A stretch of 59,737 nucleotides of DNA from Candidatus Latescibacterota bacterium (GTDB lineage Bacteria > Latescibacterota > UBA2968 > UBA8231), in NCBI GenBank assembly GCA_009691525.1, contig SICG01000004.1:1-59737 (forward strand), written 5' to 3'. Numbering within the stretch: the first letter of the stretch is position 1; every line of letters begins with the position of its first letter. Of the stretch, positions 7,517 to 15,887 are shown in pieces. The notes below the pieces were generated by a model. That model had not been told where the DNA came from, did not search any database, and worked only from the letters and a program-made list of their open reading frames with translations. Position numbers and translations under genes: made by a program.

Positions 7517-8710
7517 CTAACCCGCCTTCTCGCCTGTAAGTAGATCCATCATCTGATGGCCGTGGCCCAGGTGCAGCGAACCGCCCTCGGCCGCCTTCTC
7601 GTTGTAGGCCATCAGGCCGTCGGTCCTCACCCCACTGCCCCACAACAAGAAAGGCACGGGCTCGCGGCTGTGGGTGCGCAGCCGGATGGGGGTGCGGTGA
7701 TCCGGGCTGACCAGGATACGGCAGGGTCCCAGTTGCGCCAGCCCATCGAGGAGAGTGCCTACCACCTGACGGTCGAAGTCCTCGATGGCCTGTTTCTTGG
7801 CCATGGCGTCCCCGTTGTGGCCGGCCTCGTCCGGAGCTTCCACATGTACGTAGACCAGGTCTAGTTTTTTGAGCGCTTCGAGCGCATACTGAGCCTTGCC
7901 CTGGTAATTGGTGTCCAGGTACCCGGTGATGCCGGGCACCTCGATCACCTCCATACCCGCAGACCTGCCGATGCCGCGCACCAGATCCACCGCCGAGATC
8001 ACCCCGCCCTTGAGCCCGTATTTCTCCTCCATGCCAGGCAGTTGCAGCGGCCGGCCCTCCCCCCACAACCAGATGGCGTTGCCCTGCCCTTTGCCCTGCT
8101 CGCGCCGGCGCTTGTTCACCACCGCCGGTTCTAGCAGGGCCCCGGCTTGCCGCATCAACTCTCGCACCTCTTCCTGACGCGGACCGGCCGGCAGGTGGAC
8201 CGCGATAGACTGCCCCATGATGTCGTGAGGCGGAAAGGACTTGAGCCCCTCAGGGCCCTGATTCCAGACGACGATATGGCGGTACCCGACCCCAGGATAG
8301 AAACGCAGCCCTTCCCGGCCCAAGGCGGCCTCTATGATCTCGATCAGTTCCTTGGCCTCGGGAGTAGAGATATGACCGGCGCTGTAATCGACCAGGATAT
8401 CGCCCTCGCGGGTGATGGTGTTGCAGCGGTAGACGATGTCCTCCGGGCCCACGGGCAAGCCCATACTGGCAGCCTCCAGCGGGGCCCGGCCGGTGTAATG
8501 GACCCGGCTGTCGTAGCCGAAGATTTCCAGATTGCCGATGTCGCTGCCGGCGGGGCGAGAGGGCGGAATGATCTGCACCAGACCGCCCTGGCCTTCGCGG
8601 GCCAGCTGGTCCAGATGCGGGGTTTGGGCCGCTTCCAGCGGGGTCTGCCCTCCCAGGGACTCGATGGGATAATCGGCGGCACCGTCTGGTACCAGGACCA
8701 GGTATTTCAC
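7517..8710 (-). CDS. iPGM-like protein, candidate alternative homoserine kinase
   Basis: 397 residues, cofactor-independent (archaeal-type) phosphoglycerate mutase family within the alkaline phosphatase superfamily. Metal and nucleophile residues are visible: PDGAAD with D9, PAGSDIGN with the phosphorylatable S56, EAPDEAGHNGD, SPDHRTP and LGHGHQMMD. A subfamily of this fold (TIGR02535) was proposed to act as homoserine kinase in organisms that keep it between hom and lysC and lack ThrB. That is exactly the arrangement here: the start overlaps the hom stop by 4 nt and lysC follows after 2 nt. The function is inferred from context; a true phosphoglycerate mutase role is the alternative. Confidence 0.85.
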   Translation of the reverse strand: MKYLVLVPDGAADYPIESLGGQTPLEAAQTPHLDQLAREGQGGLVQIIPPSRPAGSDIGNLEIFGYDSRVHYTGRAPLEAASMGLPVGPEDIVYRCNTITREGDILVDYSAGHISTPEAKELIEIIEAALGREGLRFYPGVGYRHIVVWNQGPEGLKSFPPHDIMGQSIAVHLPAGPRQEEVRELMRQAGALLEPAVVNKRRREQGKGQGNAIWLWGEGRPLQLPGMEEKYGLKGGVISAVDLVRGIGRSAGMEVIEVPGITGYLDTNYQGKAQYALEALKKLDLVYVHVEAPDEAGHNGDAMAKKQAIEDFDRQVVGTLLDGLAQLGPCRILVSPDHRTPIRLRTHSREPVPFLLWGSGVRTDGLMAYNEKAAEGGSLHLGHGHQMMDLLTGEKAG

Positions 8711-10005
8711 AGGGCCTCGATGCGGATCACGCGGGCCTGGCCCTCCAGAATGTCGAGTCGGCCCAGCGCCGCCAAAGCGCGCTGCATGCCCGCTTCGGGC
8801 GCTTCGTGGGTGACGATGATCAGCGGCACGGTGCCGCCCTGTAGATCGCGCTCCTTCTGGATCACCGAGGCGATGCTGATGCGCTCCTCTGCCAGCACCC
8901 TGGCGATTTGCGCCAGCACCCCGGGTCGGTCACAGGCCAGGGCTCGCAGGTAGTAGCGCAATTCCACCTGGCGCATGTCGGCGATGGCGGTGGCCTCATC
9001 GCCGATAATCATGTCGCCGATGGCCGGCCCGGCCCCGGAGTTGCGCCGCTCGGCCAGTTCCACCATGTCGGCCACCACCGCGCTGGCCGTGGGCATCTGC
9101 CCGGCCCCCCGCCCGTAGAAGACCTGGGTGCCCACCGAACTGCCCACCACCTCGATGGCGTTGAACACATCGTGGATATTGGCCATCAGCGCCTCCGAAG
9201 GCACCATGACCGGATGTACCCTGGCTTCCACCTCTTCGCCGCGCCGCTTGGCGATGGCCAGCAGTTTGATGGTATAACCCAGCTCGCGGGCGTACTCGAT
9301 ATCCTGGGGCTCGATGTGCTCGATGCCCTCACAAAAAATTTGCTTGGCGGTGCCGGTGGTTTGGAAGGCAATGCGACAGAGAATGGCCAGCTTCTGCGCC
9401 GCGTCCATGCCGCTGACATCGAGGGTGGGATCTGGCTCGGCGTACCCCTTCTCCTGGGCGTGACGCAGGGTCTCGGCGTATCCACCCGCTCCCCGGGTCA
9501 TCTGGGTGAGGATGTAGTTGGTGGTCCCATTGAGGATGCCGCACAGGGATTCGACCCGGTTGGCCACCAGACCGTTGCGCAGCATACGGATGATGGGGAT
9601 GCCCCCGGCCACGCTGGCTTCAAACATCAAATCTGCGCCTTTTTCGAGGGCCAGCCGGAACAACTCATCACCTCGCTCGGCCAAGAGGGCCTTGTTGGCG
9701 GTCACCACATCCTTGCCGGCCCGCAGGGCTTCGCTGATCCACTCGTAGGCCTGGGGCGCCCCGGTGAGTTCGACCACCATCTGCACCTGGGGATCGCGGA
9801 TCAGAGCCATGGCGTCCCCGGTCAACAAACTGGCGTCCACCGGCACCTCGCGGGGCTTGCCCAGGTCGCGCACAACCACCCGCTTCAGGGCCAGGCTCGC
9901 CCCCGTGCGCCGCCGCATCGAACAGGGCGCATCCTGCAGCAACCGCACCACCCCACCACCCACGGTGCCCACCCCGATCAAACCCACGCCGATGGTCTTG
10001 CCCAT
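8707..10005 (-). CDS. hom: homoserine dehydrogenase
   Basis: 432 residues. It reduces aspartate semialdehyde to homoserine with NAD(P)H. Rossmann motif GVGTVGGGVVRLL at 9-21, catalytic-domain motifs GILNGTTNYILTQM and DPTLDVSGMDAAQKLAIL, and a C-terminal ACT domain (about 350-425, beginning LRYYLRALACDRPGVLAQIA), the usual site of threonine feedback. Full length. First gene of the aspartate-family operon, coupled to the next gene by ATGA overlap. No attenuator or riboswitch is visible in the 65 nt upstream. Confidence 0.96.
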   Translation of the reverse strand: MGKTIGVGLIGVGTVGGGVVRLLQDAPCSMRRRTGASLALKRVVVRDLGKPREVPVDASLLTGDAMALIRDPQVQMVVELTGAPQAYEWISEALRAGKDVVTANKALLAERGDELFRLALEKGADLMFEASVAGGIPIIRMLRNGLVANRVESLCGILNGTTNYILTQMTRGAGGYAETLRHAQEKGYAEPDPTLDVSGMDAAQKLAILCRIAFQTTGTAKQIFCEGIEHIEPQDIEYARELGYTIKLLAIAKRRGEEVEARVHPVMVPSEALMANIHDVFNAIEVVGSSVGTQVFYGRGAGQMPTASAVVADMVELAERRNSGAGPAIGDMIIGDEATAIADMRQVELRYYLRALACDRPGVLAQIARVLAEERISIASVIQKERDLQGGTVPLIIVTHEAPEAGMQRALAALGRLDILEGQARVIRIEAL

Positions 10006-10070
10006 AATAGGATTACCTCAATTGGAGACGGACAAATTTAGGCTGGCCCACCATCTTTTCGCAAGGCGGC

Positions 10071-10523
10071 CTAGTGGGCAGCGCACCAGCTAAAGAGCGT
10101 CGCCCATTCCCGGCGCTGCAACGCCACCAACGCCGCGTTATCGCCCTGGCTCACCGCGTCGATGAAGGCGTGGGGATCGTACCCGGAGATCACAGCCATG
10201 GCCGGGTGTTGGCCCACCTTGTTGAACCAGTAATGGCTGTTGGAGAAATCCCCCTCGCGCCGGTGCATGATCCCGTGCCAGTAGGAGCCGGTCTGGTCCT
10301 CGAGCTGCTGGGATAGACGGTGGCTGCGATCCAGCTCATCCACATAGAGCCACAAGGCCGCCTTCAGCGGCGCCGGCAGATCTCCCTGCACCAGTTGTTC
10401 CACCAGGTCCACCTGAGCAGGAGCGGCCGGGGTCTTGACCACCAGTTGGGACATGGCCTGTTCGAAGGGCAGCGTGGTGAAGAGGGGATTCAGCAAGGTT
10501 TGGAGCTGGGCAGGCATGTCCAT
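10071..10523 (-). CDS. conserved protein of unknown function
   Basis: 150 residues, soluble, no signal peptide. The core reads ALWLYVDELDRSH, then HGIMHRREGDFSNSHYWF, then HPAM. I recall this His/Arg/Trp-rich block from uncharacterised proteins of Planctomycetes, Acidobacteria and relatives, but no function is assigned. The clustered H, R, D and N residues in HGIMHRREGDFSN look like a binding or catalytic site. A ribosome site AAGGAGG lies just before the ATG. It is divergent from the PhyH gene at 10646 and 65 nt upstream of hom in the same direction, so it may lead the hom operon. Confidence 0.7.
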   Translation of the reverse strand: MDMPAQLQTLLNPLFTTLPFEQAMSQLVVKTPAAPAQVDLVEQLVQGDLPAPLKAALWLYVDELDRSHRLSQQLEDQTGSYWHGIMHRREGDFSNSHYWFNKVGQHPAMAVISGYDPHAFIDAVSQGDNAALVALQRREWATLFSWCAAH

Positions 10524-10577
10524 ATAGCCTCCTTATTTTTGGTGAATCTACCCCCTCACCGCCCAAGCGTCAACGCC

Positions 10578-10606
10578 TTGCCTTCCCTGGCAGCCCGCCC
10601 TATACT
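10578..10606 (+). promoter_or_regulatory. sigma-70-type promoter upstream of PhyH gene
   Basis: TTGCCT (10578-10583), 17-nt spacer, TATACT (10601-10606, five of six). It lies 31-40 nt before the candidate starts of the next gene. Confidence 0.5.
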
Positions 10607-10636
10607 CAGACCGCTTTTTCACCGCCACCCCGAGGT

Positions 10637-11590
10637 ATGGTCCCCATGGCCCTCAATCCGCCCGGCCCTCCCACCTTTGACCGCCCCTTCCCCGCCCTCA
10701 CCCCGGCCCAGCGCTACCACTTCGAGCTGTACGGGTACACCATCGTCGAGAACACGCTCGACGATGGTGAAGTAGGTCGGCTCAAGGAAGCGCTGTACCG
10801 TCTGCGCACCTCCATCCAGCAGTTGCCCCAGCGCGGTCCCGAGGGGCCTCGATCTGGAGGGGCCTATTTCCTAACCGACCGCGAGCACCACCACTTCATG
10901 GCCAATGTCTTGGAGGCCGATCCGGAAATCACCGCGTACGCCACCCACCCGCGCCTGGTGTCCATGGCCGAGGAGATCATGGGCAGCGAGGCCCGCATCA
11001 CCGAGATGAACGCCCATCTCAACCGCCGAGAGCCCGGCAAAAACCTGGACCCCGAACCCAAATACGGTTTCCACCGGGGAGCGGATATTCCCTTCTTCTG
11101 CCACACCCACGAGGGGCTCTTCCACTGTGCCTTTGTCAAGACTTTGACCAATCTCACGGACCTGGGTCCAGACGATGGCGGTACCGTGGTGGTGGCCGGC
11201 AGCCACAAGGTGGACCTGCCCGCCGAGCAGTTGGTGCAAGTGGCTTACGAGGACCGCTCCCTCATCCACCAGGTGGTGGCGCCGGCCGGCTCTACCCTGC
11301 TTTTCGCCGAGACCCTCATCCACGCCACCGGAGAGGTGCGCTCCGCCCGCGAGCGCGCCATCCTGATCACCGGGTACGGGCCTACACTCTTCCCCTATTG
11401 GGATGATGGCCAGCTGAGTCCTTCCTTCAGCGGCCGGATTCCCCCTCAGTTGCGCCCGCTCTTCCAGGGCCGCGAACACTGGACCCGGGGTCCGCGCTAC
11501 CGCCAGCTCACCGACCCGGTGGATGCCCGCGATTTCAGCTTGGGGGCCTGGGACGAGCGATTAGCGGCACCTCCTACTGGTGGCGGTTGA
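10637..11590 (+). CDS. phytanoyl-CoA dioxygenase (PhyH) family protein
   Basis: 317 residues from ATG 10637. The ATG at 10646 is better spaced from the GAGG at 10632-10635 and may be the true start. The jelly-roll oxygenase has the iron ligands GFHRGAD (H-x-x-x-D region near 150) and a distal His in ETLIHATGEVRSARERA, with an Arg for 2-oxoglutarate. DDGGTVVVAGSHK is the typical family turn. Hydroxylation of a small organic substrate is the family reaction; the substrate is unknown. It is followed after 9 nt by a cation/proton antiporter and then an amidohydrolase, forming a plus-strand operon. Confidence 0.85.
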   Translation: MVPMALNPPGPPTFDRPFPALTPAQRYHFELYGYTIVENTLDDGEVGRLKEALYRLRTSIQQLPQRGPEGPRSGGAYFLTDREHHHFMANVLEADPEITAYATHPRLVSMAEEIMGSEARITEMNAHLNRREPGKNLDPEPKYGFHRGADIPFFCHTHEGLFHCAFVKTLTNLTDLGPDDGGTVVVAGSHKVDLPAEQLVQVAYEDRSLIHQVVAPAGSTLLFAETLIHATGEVRSARERAILITGYGPTLFPYWDDGQLSPSFSGRIPPQLRPLFQGREHWTRGPRYRQLTDPVDARDFSLGAWDERLAAPPTGGG

Positions 11591-11599
11591 ACCGGCTCC

Positions 11600-12838
11600 A
11601 TGTCCAACCACGACCTGACCGTCCTCTTCTTCCTCCAACTATCTTTCATTCTGGTCGTCACCCGGCTGGTCGGTCTGATGATCCGCCGTTTTCACCAGCC
11701 CCAGGTGGTGGGGGAGATGGTCGGGGGGGTGCTCATAGGCCCCTCCCTGTTGGGGGCCCTCTGGCCCTCGGCCCACGCCGCCCTCTTTCCCGATCAATCT
11801 ATCTCTCTGATCTACTCGGTCAGCCAACTGGGCCTGGTGCTCTACATGTTCCTGGTGGGGACCGAATTTGACCTGGGTCTGTTGCGCCGGCATCTGCGCA
11901 GCGCCGCCTCGGTGTCCCTGGCCGGCATCCTTGTTCCCTTTGCCCTGGGCAATGCCCTGGCCTATTTCCTGGCCGGGGACGCGGCGTTCTTCTCTAATCA
12001 GATAAAGCCCTGGGAGGCGATGCTCTTCACCGGGGCCGCCATGTCCATCACCGCCTTCCCCATGCTGGCGCGGATCATCGATGAACGCGGCCTGACCGGC
12101 ACCGCCCTGGGTACCCTAACCCTGGCCGCCGGCGGCTTGAACGACGCGGCGGCCTGGTGTATCCTGGCCGTGGTCCTGGCCAGCTTTGGCGGCGACACCG
12201 CCATCGCCCTGCGCGCCCTAGTCGGTGGGGCCGCCTATGCGGCCGTGATCTGGTGGGTCGCCCGGCCCTTGCTGAAGCGGCTGCAACCCGCCATTGCCGG
12301 GACGGGTGCCCTGAAGGGAGCGCATTGGACCCTGATTCTGGTGCTGCTGATGGCCGGGGCGTGGTTCACCGACTATATCCGGATTTACGCGGTGTTCGGG
12401 GCCTTTGTCCTGGGCATGGCTATGCCGCGGGGGCGGCTCACCGAGGAGTTGCAGCGCAGTTGCGCTCCCTTGACCACCTATCTGCTGGTGCCCCTGTTCT
12501 TTGTCTACTCGGGGCTGCACACCCGGCTCGACCTGGTATTTGCCCCGGGCCTGTGGGGGATGCTGCTGCTGATTGTCGTCCTGGCCTGCCTGGGCAAGGG
12601 GATGGCCTGCTGGATCGCCGCCCGCCTGCACGGTGAGCAACCGCGGGACGCCCTGGCCATTGGGGTCCTGATGAATGCCCGGGGTATGATGGAGTTGCTC
12701 TTGCTCAACATCGGCCTGGAGCAGGGCCTGATCACCCCCACCTTCTTCACCTTGATGGTGGCCATGACCGTCATCACCACCCTGATGGCAACTCCGCTTT
12801 TCGAGTTGATCTACCGCAACGCACCCCGGCCCATTTAG
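11600..12838 (+). CDS. monovalent cation/proton antiporter, CPA2 (KefB-like) family
   Basis: 412 residues with about 12 hydrophobic segments and no soluble C-terminal TrkA-N or TrkA-C domain. Family motifs include QVVGEMVGGVLIGPSLLG near 35, a LVGTEFDL segment in the third or fourth helix, GGLNDAAAWCIL in the core helix (the ND pair is expected for ion coupling) and NARGMMELLLLNIG in the penultimate helix. It exchanges Na+ or K+ for protons across the inner membrane. It lies between a PhyH oxygenase and an amidohydrolase, 9-10 nt from each. Confidence 0.9.
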   Translation: MSNHDLTVLFFLQLSFILVVTRLVGLMIRRFHQPQVVGEMVGGVLIGPSLLGALWPSAHAALFPDQSISLIYSVSQLGLVLYMFLVGTEFDLGLLRRHLRSAASVSLAGILVPFALGNALAYFLAGDAAFFSNQIKPWEAMLFTGAAMSITAFPMLARIIDERGLTGTALGTLTLAAGGLNDAAAWCILAVVLASFGGDTAIALRALVGGAAYAAVIWWVARPLLKRLQPAIAGTGALKGAHWTLILVLLMAGAWFTDYIRIYAVFGAFVLGMAMPRGRLTEELQRSCAPLTTYLLVPLFFVYSGLHTRLDLVFAPGLWGMLLLIVVLACLGKGMACWIAARLHGEQPRDALAIGVLMNARGMMELLLLNIGLEQGLITPTFFTLMVAMTVITTLMATPLFELIYRNAPRPI

Positions 12839-12848
12839 GAGGACTGTT

Positions 12849-14090
12849 ATGCCCGCCACCCTTCATACCCTCATCCGCGCCGCCCTACTCGCCGACGGTC
12901 TGGGCGGGCAAGCTCACCCTGGCCAGGAGGTGCTGGTACGGGACGGCCGTATCGCCGCCCTCGGTGCCGGGTTGGCTTTCCCCCCGGAGACCCGGATCAT
13001 CGATCTGGGACCGGTCTGCCTGACCCCCGGCCTCATCGACGGCCACACCCACCTGGGCCTGAGCGGGGACGGCCGCCCGTACGCCGAGATGTTTGCCGAG
13101 AGCGACGAGATGATGGTGCTGGTCGGTGCCCGCAATTTGCAGCTCCACCGCGACGCCGGCATCACCACCCTGCGCGAACACGGAGCCCGCAACCAGGTGG
13201 GTTTTGCCCTCAAGGAAGGGGTGCGGCGCGGCTTGATTCCCGGCCCGCGTTTACAGGTCAGCGGCCGGCCCATCACCTGCACCGGCGGCCACTTCCACAT
13301 GTGCAACGAGGTGGCCGACGGCGAGCAGGAGATCCGTCGCTCGGTGCGCCGTCTGGTACATGAGGGGGCCGATTATATCAAGATCATGGCTTCGGGCGGG
13401 GGCACCGCCGGCACCCTGCCGGGCCTGGCCTCGTACACCACCGCCGAGCTGGGTGCCGCCGTCCACGAGGCCCACTACTTCCACCGCCTCACCGCCGCCC
13501 ACTGCCGGGCCACCGACTCCATGCGCCGGGCCGTGGAGGCGGGCATCGACCTGATGGAGCACGCCGAATTCCTCGACCCCGATGGCGAACTGCGCTTCGA
13601 CCCTGAGATCGCCGAGATGATGGCCGAGTCCGGCATCTGGATCAGCCCCACCCTCCAGGCCTGGACCAAATACGGCCGGATAGTGATGCTGCGGGAGCGC
13701 CGCGCCCTGCTCAGCCCGGCGGAAGAGCGGGAACTGCAACAGCTTGAAGCCCGCGCCGTGCTGCGCCTGGACCTCTTGCGCCGGCTGCTGGACTACAAGG
13801 GTATGCGCGAGCGCCTGGTGCCCGGCACCGACGCTGGGGCCGGGGCTATTGCCTTTGGCCACCTCGACTACGACTTGCAGTTGCTGCACCAGACGGGCCT
13901 GACCCCTGCCGAGGTGCTGGTGGCCGCCACCCGTATCTCCGCCGCTGCCATCGGGGCCGAGAAAGAACTGGGCACGATCGAGGTGGGCAAGGTGGCCGAT
14001 TTGACCGCCTTCGACGGGGACCCCACCCGCGATATCAGCGCCTTCAGCCGGGTGGTGGCGGTATTCCAGGAGGGAGTGCGGGTCAGGTGA
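12849..14090 (+). CDS. metal-dependent amidohydrolase (imidazolonepropionase-like)
   Basis: 413 residues. Metal ligands of the amidohydrolase superfamily are all visible: HTH in [10 protein letters not shown] (H66, H68), the carboxylated Lys in [11 protein letters not shown] near 177, His in TAAHCRA near 218 and EHAEF near 237, and Asp in PGTDAGAG near 327. The N- and C-terminal beta strands ([30 protein letters not shown]) form the composite sandwich domain. This subgroup includes Xaa-Pro and Xaa-Arg dipeptidases and other cyclic-amide hydrolases. The ATG has a TAGGAGG ribosome site 7 nt upstream. Its 3' end overlaps by 8 nt the convergent decayed regulator. Confidence 0.9.
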   Translation: MPATLHTLIRAALLADGLGGQAHPGQEVLVRDGRIAALGAGLAFPPETRIIDLGPVCLTPGLIDGHTHLGLSGDGRPYAEMFAESDEMMVLVGARNLQLHRDAGITTLREHGARNQVGFALKEGVRRGLIPGPRLQVSGRPITCTGGHFHMCNEVADGEQEIRRSVRRLVHEGADYIKIMASGGGTAGTLPGLASYTTAELGAAVHEAHYFHRLTAAHCRATDSMRRAVEAGIDLMEHAEFLDPDGELRFDPEIAEMMAESGIWISPTLQAWTKYGRIVMLRERRALLSPAEERELQQLEARAVLRLDLLRRLLDYKGMRERLVPGTDAGAGAIAFGHLDYDLQLLHQTGLTPAEVLVAATRISAAAIGAEKELGTIEVGKVADLTAFDGDPTRDISAFSRVVAVFQEGVRVR

Positions 14091-15571
14091 GGAGGCGCTG
14101 CCCCTCCGGGGTGAGGCGGTAAGAGCGGGCGCTGCCCTGCTTGATCCAGCTCAAATACCCAGCCTCAGCCAACTTACCCAGGTCATTTTGCAGCGTGTGG
14201 GCTGATTGGCCCCCACCCAACCCGGTGGCAGCCAGGGCCGCCAGCACCTCCTCGAGTACCATGCCCTCCCGGGCGCCGGCGAGACAGCGCAGTACCACCT
14301 CCTGGCGGCGGTTCAGCGCCGGGGTGGCGGCCACGGCGGTCGGGCGCACCCTGCCCGAACCGCCCAGGGCCTGGGCGATCTGGGATTCCCCCAGCACCGG
14401 CCCGTCGCCGTATAAGACCACGGCTCTCTCGATCACATTGTGCAATTCGCGGATATTGCCCGGCCAGTCGTGCTGCAGCAGGTGCTGCACTGCCCCCTGG
14501 GAAAACCCCTCCAGCCGCCGGCCAGAGCGCTGGCTGGTCCGCTTGAGGAAATGCTGGGCCAGATGGGGGATATCCTCCCGGTGTTCGCACAGGAAGGGCA
14601 GGTGGATGGGCAGCACCTGGATGCGAAAGTAGAAATCCTCCCGCAATTTCCCCTCGCTGATCAAACCTTCCAGATCGCGGTTGGTGGCCCCGACGAAACG
14701 CACATCCGTCTGGATGGTCCGCAACCCCCCCACCCGCTCGAAACGCTGGGTCTCCAGCACCCGCAGCAATTTCACCTGAGTGGAAAGGGGGATATCGCCG
14801 ATCTCGTCCAGGAAGAGGGTGCCCCCGTCCGCCAGCTCGAAGCGCCCGGGCCGGGCCTGGATCGCCCCAGTGAAAGCCCCCTTCTCGTGGCCGAAGAGTT
14901 CGCTTTCTAGCAGGGTCTCGGAGAGGGCAAGGCCGAATTGACGAAGAGTTTCCCCAGCTCGTCGTCCAACCCATACCGGCGCAAGGCAGCGCGCACCCGG
15001 GGGGCGTCTGCGTAGACCAGCTCGAAACGCAAGGTGTCGTCCCCGACCTCCATGTTCAGCACGAAGAGACCAGCCGGGAAGAGCCGGTCCAGGAAGAGCG
15101 GCCCCAGCATCTGCATCATCACGCCGATGGTGCGACTAGCGGCCGAAACCGGCAACGCGGTGGTCATCAATTCGACCAGGCTGACCACCTCGCGGTCTGG
15201 CGCCACCTCCAGCCCCCGCCCCCCGCCCCACCCCGGCGGCAAAATAGCGCCGGTCCGGCAGACTAGAGTGATGTTTGACGAATTCGTAGAGAAACTGGAC
15301 CACGTGGAAATAAGTGTAACAGCGGTCCTCGAAAAGCAGCTCGTAGATTTCCGGGGTGGCGAGCCGGCGCAATTCTTCGGTCAGCGCTCTGCCCGTCTCG
15401 CCATCGATATCGAGCAGATAACGCAGGTGGTCTGGGCCAGACGGTTGCTGACCACCAGGGTGTGTTCCCGCGGATCGAGCCCAGAGAGTCGGCAACCAAC
15501 CCCTCTTTGATGATAACCCGCCGCAGACCTGCCAAGGTGGTGCCGGCCTGGTCCTTGGACTGTCTGGCCAT
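14083..15571 (-). pseudogene. decayed sigma-54-dependent transcriptional activator
   Basis: Pieces in at least four frames add up to one regulator. It starts at ATG 15571 (MARQSKDQAGTTL). The sensor part then runs through frame changes near 15490, 15435 and in the G-rich tract 15210-15240. The last reading-frame change, near 14935, joins LFVNSA to [19 protein letters not shown], the central AAA+ domain. That domain keeps GAFTGA (the sigma-54 contact loop), the Walker B segment [10 protein letters not shown], the R-finger region and [14 protein letters not shown]. It has lost the block that should carry the Walker A motif GESGTGKE, so it cannot hydrolyse ATP. The C-terminus is a winged-helix-like segment ([19 protein letters not shown]), not the usual Fis helix. 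It is divergent from a sigma-54 promoter at 15713. Confidence 0.85.
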
Positions 15572-15598
15572 TTTCTGCTCCCAGGTGAGGGGTTGCAC

Positions 15599-15622
15599 GG
15601 TTCCAGCGCGCAGCGCTGAACC
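15599..15622. promoter_or_regulatory. palindrome, candidate activator-binding site (UAS)
   Basis: GGTTCCAGCGC (15599-15609), 3-nt centre, GCGCTGAACC (15613-15622). The arms match except for one extra C. It lies about 100 bp upstream of the -24 element, the expected place for a sigma-54 enhancer, and within 30 bp of the regulator start, so it could also serve autoregulation. Confidence 0.45.
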
Positions 15623-15712
15623 CCAGAATATGTGCAAAAGGATGCAAGGTCGCGCAAGTGGAAATCCCTGTCCAATTGCTGCCCTCCCTTGTTTTCCCTG
15701 AAAGTCGACCGC

Positions 15713-15728
15713 CGGCACGTCCCTTGCT
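15713..15728 (+). promoter_or_regulatory. sigma-54 (-24/-12) promoter
   Basis: CGGCACGTCCCTTGCT matches TGGCACG-N4-TTGCT at all but the first base, with the GG and GC dinucleotides separated by the obligatory spacing. It points toward the Omp85 / acyltransferase / MFS genes starting at 15888, with a predicted transcript start near 15740. The adjacent divergent gene is a sigma-54 activator, which strongly supports it. Confidence 0.75.
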
Positions 15729-15887
15729 AACACTGCGTGGATGTGGGCAAAGCGCAGAATTTCCGGTTGCAACGCCATCCTAGGTGGACACCTGGCCCCC
15801 CGATCAATACACTGATCCGGTGCGGGCCACCTGGTGCCGGAACCCGAACCGCTCTTCACCTCCTGCGCCGTGGGCGCTGAGGCTTCC

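Larger units (their letters stand above)
15572..15887. other. intergenic control region between regulator and Omp85 operon
   Basis: 316 bp without a gene. It holds the palindrome at 15599-15622 and the sigma-54 promoter at 15713-15728, both described separately. Nothing else distinct is seen; the A/T-richer stretch 15620-15700 separates the two sites. Confidence 0.6.

Noticed and set aside
7515..8066. N-terminal extension of aspartate kinase
   Set aside because: The extra part is the other frame of the phosphoglycerate-mutase-like gene, and VQKYGGTSV marks the true start at 7514.
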